Under the pieces are notes generated by a model. The model ran no database searches. It saw only the letters and a program-made list of their open reading frames with translations, and was not told where the DNA came from. From positions 248,001 through 312,000 of the forward strand of contig JAHLJZ010000001.1 of NCBI GenBank assembly GCA_025602915.1: a DNA stretch of 64,000 nucleotides, read 5' to 3'. Source of the DNA: Paraphysoderma sedebokerense. Taxonomy: Eukaryota > Blastocladiomycota > Physodermatomycetes > Physodermatales > Physodermataceae. This document shows, in pieces, positions 59,175 through 64,000 of this stretch. Position numbers and translations under genes: made by a program. Every line of letters begins with the position of its first letter. Positions within the stretch are counted from its first letter, which is position 1.

Positions 59175-62100
59175 ATGGCTCGAGAGGATTTGAATGAACG
59201 AGCTCGAATCCAACGAACAAAGCTCAGAGAAAAATACATTTGTACGGGATCACTCGCGAAGAAGGTAACTTAATCGTCGATTCTCTCTTTGAACCCGACC
59301 GATTAGATGTCAATGTTTATATTTGCTGACCAGCACTGTAGTTGAAAAGGCCAGCGTCAGCCAGTACCGTTGCAGAATCGGTCACTTCAACTTCAACTGC
59401 GACTCGCGATCCTGAAAAGGCGCGACGCGATGCAACACCTCCCCCAAATTCACCTCCTCCTTTGGTGGCCAACAAAGACGAGAGGTCGTCCAGCTCAACA
59501 TATAATACCCCTCCATTACTTCCTCCGCTGTCCGCGCCTGCCTCCGCGCTGAAAACCCCAGATCCTCCACGGTCAGCTGCAATTCAACCAACGCCACCAG
59601 ATTCAGGAATCCGAAGCCGTCTGAAGACAGCGGAAGTTGGGGCGAAATATGCCTCCGGTAAATCAGTTACCGAAAAATTCCTTAGAGCTGAACTGCCAAC
59701 AGATGATCACCACATAAAAGTCGAAGCAGAAGAAGGCATACCGCAATCATTGCAGCGCCGTGTGCAGATCTTGAAAGAATGTAAGTCATAGAGTTTGAAA
59801 TCTATCAATCGTCGTTTGAGTTGACATTCGCTTAGATATCCGTCTCAAACATTGGGATGATATTCAAAGTTCTATCGAGAATTCTCACCAGGAGAAGGAA
59901 ATGGTCTGTTTCAGTATGGTAGTTAGGTCAGTTTGAAAAATGTAGTTAACTCTTGGTTTGCTCAAAGGCCGGGGCAAGTGTCAATCGCTTCGTCATCCGT
60001 TTAGAGCTCGATATCCCTAGTCTGCTGGACTTTGATTGTAAGTTTTTTTTACGGCCCTTTACACTCGGTCTATTGCTATGCTTACAAAAGAATGATGCAG
60101 TGGAATCCGGCACAGATCTTCTGACAGCGAATGATTTGCTGACGGAGGACTTCACGTTCGCATGTGTTGAACTAATTCAAGACATTATGGGCGAAACTCT
60201 ATATGTTTTATATGAGCAAGTACTGTTGACTCTTCGAATCAAGATGGAATCCTGCGATAGCATTTGGGCGTCAGCATCTCTCTGCCACTCTATTCTCTGT
60301 CGATAGCAATTTTAATGGGAATTTCACAGTCCTTTAGTGCGTGATTTTAAACAATTGCGTCTCTACGATGTTTCTCAACCGGAAAAACGACTTATCACAA
60401 TAAGAGGAGTCGTCGAATCTATCGGGATCCCGCAAAATCTAATGTAAATTTTCAGTTTGGAATATGCCTGTGAATGCGTATTGACATCAACCATTAGTTA
60501 TTCTCGAACTCATCGATGCATGCACAACCACTGCCGCAATCAGAATTACTTGCATTTAATACCCTCTGCGCGCAGCCACCGAGTTATCAAGCGATCAGAG
60601 GAATCTCAGTACATTGGCACGAGTACTAGCGCCATCTTGCACAATTTAGACCTTCTCTGCAGTCATTGCGGAGTGATGATGAATGAAATGGTCGGTGATC
60701 GTACGGTTACAGGTAAAACATACTTTATTCTGTCCGCAAGCTTTTCCTCCGAATTCCTATTGAATGAAATATTTGGATTTTTATAGCCCGGCAATTGATA
60801 CTCCTAAAAACAGCTTATGAGGAACATACCTCTCAGCAGAGTCTCTATAATACATGTCTGATAGTGGCAGAAAGTATGATTTTCTTTTCAGACAATACTA
60901 AATTCGTTGTTAATCTCTCTGTGCAGAAGAGCTTGTGAACTTTGCCGAGCTTGGAGATTATGTCGAAGTTATCGGTGTCCCTGGTCGACATCTCCCACAC
61001 ACGGAGGGTAGGATTGACTTAAACTCGATATCCCAGATGGTCCGTTCATAATTTCCGATTTAGGCTGGTGTTCACCGAAAACATTTCACTATGACAATGG
61101 CATTCATGTATTGGCGTTGAACGGAAAAGTAATCAAAAAAGTATTTCACTTCAACTCGTCAATAGTTTTTGCTTTCGTTCTAATCATCGGTCCTCCATAT
61201 TAGTCTATCTGCAACTCAGACTCAATTCAAGCTATATCTGTTGAAAATCTACCCGACAGTTTCAAACGACTCCTAGCGGGTAACCCTCGTTTTTCATCTG
61301 AAACTAATAATTCGAGATTTAGATTTGACTTGTTTCTACAGCGAAAATGTCTCCTTGGTCATACACCCAAACTCTTATTGATTCGTTCTGTGGTGAGTTC
61401 TATATCCATTTCTAAGATGACTGCAGGATAACTCACCATTCTTTCATTTCTTCATTAGCAAAGATCAGCCCGTCTCGTCTTTACCGGAAGCTCAAGCTTG
61501 CTTTACTGCTAAGTCTTTCATCGTTATCCGTCATGAATTCAATTATACCGCCGCTTCACATTCTTCTCGTCTCGAATACACACGAGCCCGTACTTAATCG
61601 AATAATGGACGCGGCAGCTGCAATAAGAGGATATGGTACATGGGATCATGGTTTTCAGAAAACTCCTCAAGAGATAGCAGAGCTCGTTAAAGTGGTTGAA
61701 GATTTCGCTTGGATCCCAAGTTCTCCTCTGACGCGTTCTAAAAACGGAGTTTTAAGAATTCCATTAAATGGTAAAAAGAAGAATCAAATCGTGTCGCTCG
61801 AAAAAGGTCAGTTTAATAACGTATTGTTTAAACTGGACAAAAGTCATTGGCTGAATACTTTCAATGTTTCAGTTTTAAGGGCCTCAAGTATTCCGATTAC
61901 TCCACCAACAGCATCTTTCACCAAGCGAAATTCTGCAAATTACAGCAGCTCGCTAACATTCCAAAACAATGTTTCGATTTGGTCTCATTTGGTGACGTCT
62001 TCGCACGGCTCTGAAAAGATAATGCCGAAACAGTTCAAAAAAAAACATTCATCAGGCCTAGCAGTAAGTGTGACAGACTTTAACATAATCGAAAATCCTT

Positions 62101-63216
62101 TGACTGATCCTGTTTTGTGACAGGCTTCAATTCCTGAACATCTTCACGATTTGCTTCGGTAACATGTTCGTCTTTGCGGAAGCCTCGTGACATTTCAACT
62201 CATTTTAATTTGATAATGCAGAAAGCACTCATTGATTCTTCATATTCGGTCGTCAACGAATGAATTACTGGATATTGACATCTCTCAGAGTCTACTGGAG
62301 GATTCCCTTACTTTAGACTTAAAGAAAGAGATTGCGGTCGACGAAAATATGATATCACATGAAGACTTTGTTCAGGTAAGATATCAAGATTTTCGGCACT
62401 CAAAACTCTGGAACTCACGAAGAATTTTGGAAATAAGTACTTAAATCTGGCGAGCGAAATTGAAGTTAGCCTGTCGCCGGAATGTCAGGCTATGCTTCAG
62501 GCCTATTTCTTAATTAATCGAAAACTACGCTCCGAGGCTGGCCATCGCGTTGACATGGATGTGATGAGAGTAACCACCTAGTCATTTTTTGTAGCATGTG
62601 AAATGATTTGCTGACAATTTTTTCAACTGGTGCTCTCCTTATATTAGAACTTGGTTACCCTTGCAATGGCACATGCTCGTTTATGTTTTCGAAATGTGGC
62701 AATTATGGACGACAGTTTGGTCAGGTATATCGTGATAGACTTTTACGTTTCCGCGGAATGTGTGCTAGAAATCTGACTTGGCATTTCAGTATTATGTTGA
62801 TGGAAGAATCTCTGACGACACGATTTCATCATTCTGTTCTTGGTTTCTCCCATGAATTGCCGAACGACGAAGAAAATTTGGTCAAGCTATTTGGAGTTGA
62901 AACGTGCTCAGTGTGGACCGATCCTAGTGTTGCAGAAGGAAGTGAAAACATTGTACGATGTCGTTAGCCTTTCTATGCACTACGAAATGTACTCTAATGT
63001 AAATGTCTATTTTATTCTCTTCAGATTCGAAATCGAAGCCCCGATGACACGCTCCTTGCATTTTATGATTATTTAACTGGGTGGGTTGAGCAGCATAGTG
63101 CCTTGATCATTAAAGAGGACGACGAAGATGACTTCGGCCGGGGTGGCGCGAACTTTGGTGAAGGAGATGGTGAATGGGAATGGGCTGTAAAGGACGATAT
63201 TGATCGGAATATTTAA
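59175..63216 (+). CDS. MCMDC2: MCM-domain protein MCMDC2 (meiotic, divergent MCM)
   Basis: A long gene with more than fifteen short introns. Residues 1-180 are a disordered Pro/Ser/Thr extension (MAREDLNERARIQRTKLREK ... TPPPNSPPPL) absent from the human protein. Landmarks of MCMDC2 then follow in order: LKEYIRLKHWDDI, NRFVIRLELDIPSLLDFD, EKRLITIRGVVESIGI, GDYVEVIGVPGRHLP, ISVENLPDSFKRLLA and AKISPSRLYRKLKLALLLSL. After that come LHILLVSNTHEPVLNRIMDA and AMAHARLCFRNVAIMDDSLV. Human MCMDC2 has QITPPGTYNLLKLCLLMSLV, LDILIITSDTLLIDRLLNF and SEAHARLNLRNKVLKEDVLI at the matching places. I see no normal Walker A motif, which fits this ATPase-defective family. MCMDC2 supports meiotic double-strand-break repair. 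The very acidic tail ends at 63216. Confidence 0.75.
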
Positions 63217-63811
63217 TTAATCTTAGTTCTTTGTGTTTTTAAGGATATCTGTTTATTTGCGTGTTACTATTAGAAGGGTAACAGTGTATGTTGATCAAGG
63301 TCGAGAGACCAGTCATTCATAGAATTAATTAATTAGTCGTATAATAGGGACTGTAGTTGTAGCAATTGTAGCAGCGTCATCTGGCTTCTAGTGTACAGTG
63401 TATTAGAATGTAGAAGCGATGGAGTTGGAATGGGTTAGATGAGCAGTCGGAGAACAATCGCGCGACAAGGACAATATCGGGGAACGGCCAATCACCAGTG
63501 TGGGCGTCAACTCAAGAGGATGCTTACAGTGCTTGATTCACTCGATTCAGGAGGAATTGAACTTGCTTACTGGCATCCAAAGTGCTAGCAGGGAGACAGA
63601 TATATGTAGGCATTGCTATATATTCCGCAGGAACAACCACCATCCGACTGTCTCTTGCTTCCGTTGACACCAGTTGCTCTGGCTACCGTACTTACACATC
63701 CTCAATACACTCCTCTTACTCAACCGATATTCAACCCCACTCTGTAATGATATATCTGATACCTCCCCTACATATATAAGCCCATAGAATTGCCACATTC
63801 GCCGTCAACCG
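63217..63811. promoter_or_regulatory. Upstream region of the last gene, with TATA-like box
   Basis: 595 bp without a recognised gene. A TATA-like ACATATATAAG lies at about 63769-63779, some 35-40 bp before the ATG at 63812. The stretch near 63560-63660 is unremarkable. Confidence 0.4.
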
Positions 63812-64000
63812 ATGCCTAATCCCACTCCCGTCACCGAAAAGCCTTCGCTGTTTCATTCAGACTCCACATTAATTGACGTTCAAACGAGAAGACGTCGACC
63901 TCCAGCCTTAAATTTATCGGATGGAAATTCGTCAAGAACTCTCGAGCGTCCGTTTGTCCTCTCACAGGATGAAAAGCACCGTACGTCCCCTACCACTGAT
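63812..64000 (+). CDS. Unknown gene, first exon only (cut by the window edge)
   Basis: ATG at 63812 opens a frame of 56 full codons: MPNPTPVTEKPSLFHSDSTL, then IDVQTRRRRPPALNLSDGNS and SRTLERPFVLSQDEKH. It ends at a donor-like C|GTACGT at about 63982. The stretch is polar, basic and Pro/Ser-rich, typical of a disordered N-terminus. A TATA-like box lies just upstream. The rest is outside the window, so no family can be named. Confidence 0.45.
   Translation, partial: MPNPTPVTEKPSLFHSDSTLIDVQTRRRRPPALNLSDGNSSRTLERPFVLSQDEKHRTSPTTD

Overview
This window is nuclear DNA from a fungus. The genes carry many short GT-AG introns, mostly 50-90 nt and a few shorter. The protein set is plainly fungal: Spt8, a fungalysin (M36), a Crz1-like zinc-finger protein, a Mim2-like protein, a Gag1-clamp protein and a peroxisomal acyl-CoA oxidase ending in SKL. 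The window also holds genes that most Dikarya lack: the centriole/cilium protein OFD1, a FANCA-like Fanconi anaemia scaffold, the meiotic MCM paralogue MCMDC2, an IQSEC/BRAG-type Arf exchange factor, METTL5 and CLASRP. That mix points to an early-diverging, probably flagellated (zoosporic, chytrid-like) fungus. No rRNA, tRNA, CRISPR array, virus-like element or intact transposon was recognised.

Layout. 1-8.1 kb: 5' end of PRP31 (minus), a Mim2-like gene (plus), SPT8 (minus), a thimet-oligopeptidase gene with an apparent frameshift (plus), and STN1 (plus). 8.4-16.4 kb: secreted fungalysin (minus), IQSEC-like Arf-GEF (plus), and a conserved-looking protein with a 16-nt microexon (minus). 17.1-23 kb: acyl-CoA oxidase (minus), a 58-residue two-exon gene (plus), an unknown coiled-coil protein that may be mitochondrial (minus), a doubtful ORF, and ATG12 (plus). 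24.3-36.8 kb: Crz1-like factor (plus), EamA transporter (minus), OFD1 (plus), Gag1-clamp protein (minus), a disordered nuclear-looking protein (plus), and a membrane protein (minus).

37.5-47.8 kb is one minus-strand run: EDC4/Ge-1, PFAS (purine synthesis) and a TatD/Scn1-type hydrolase. 48-63.2 kb is compact and alternates strand: CLASRP (plus), FAHD1-like (minus), FANCA-like (plus), 6-phosphogluconolactonase (minus), SPX (plus), METTL5 (minus) and MCMDC2 (plus), with gaps from 41 to 250 bp. A last gene starts at 63812 and runs off the edge.

The genes do not form one pathway. They are housekeeping and regulatory genes in a typical fungal mosaic. A genome-maintenance theme recurs (STN1 at telomeres, FANCA-like for crosslink repair, MCMDC2 for meiotic recombination), as does an RNA theme (PRP31, CLASRP, EDC4, METTL5). 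Exon structures were deduced by eye from splice signals and reading frame, so exact junctions are inferences unless the text says the lengths balance. Family names rest on remembered family sequences, not on database searches.
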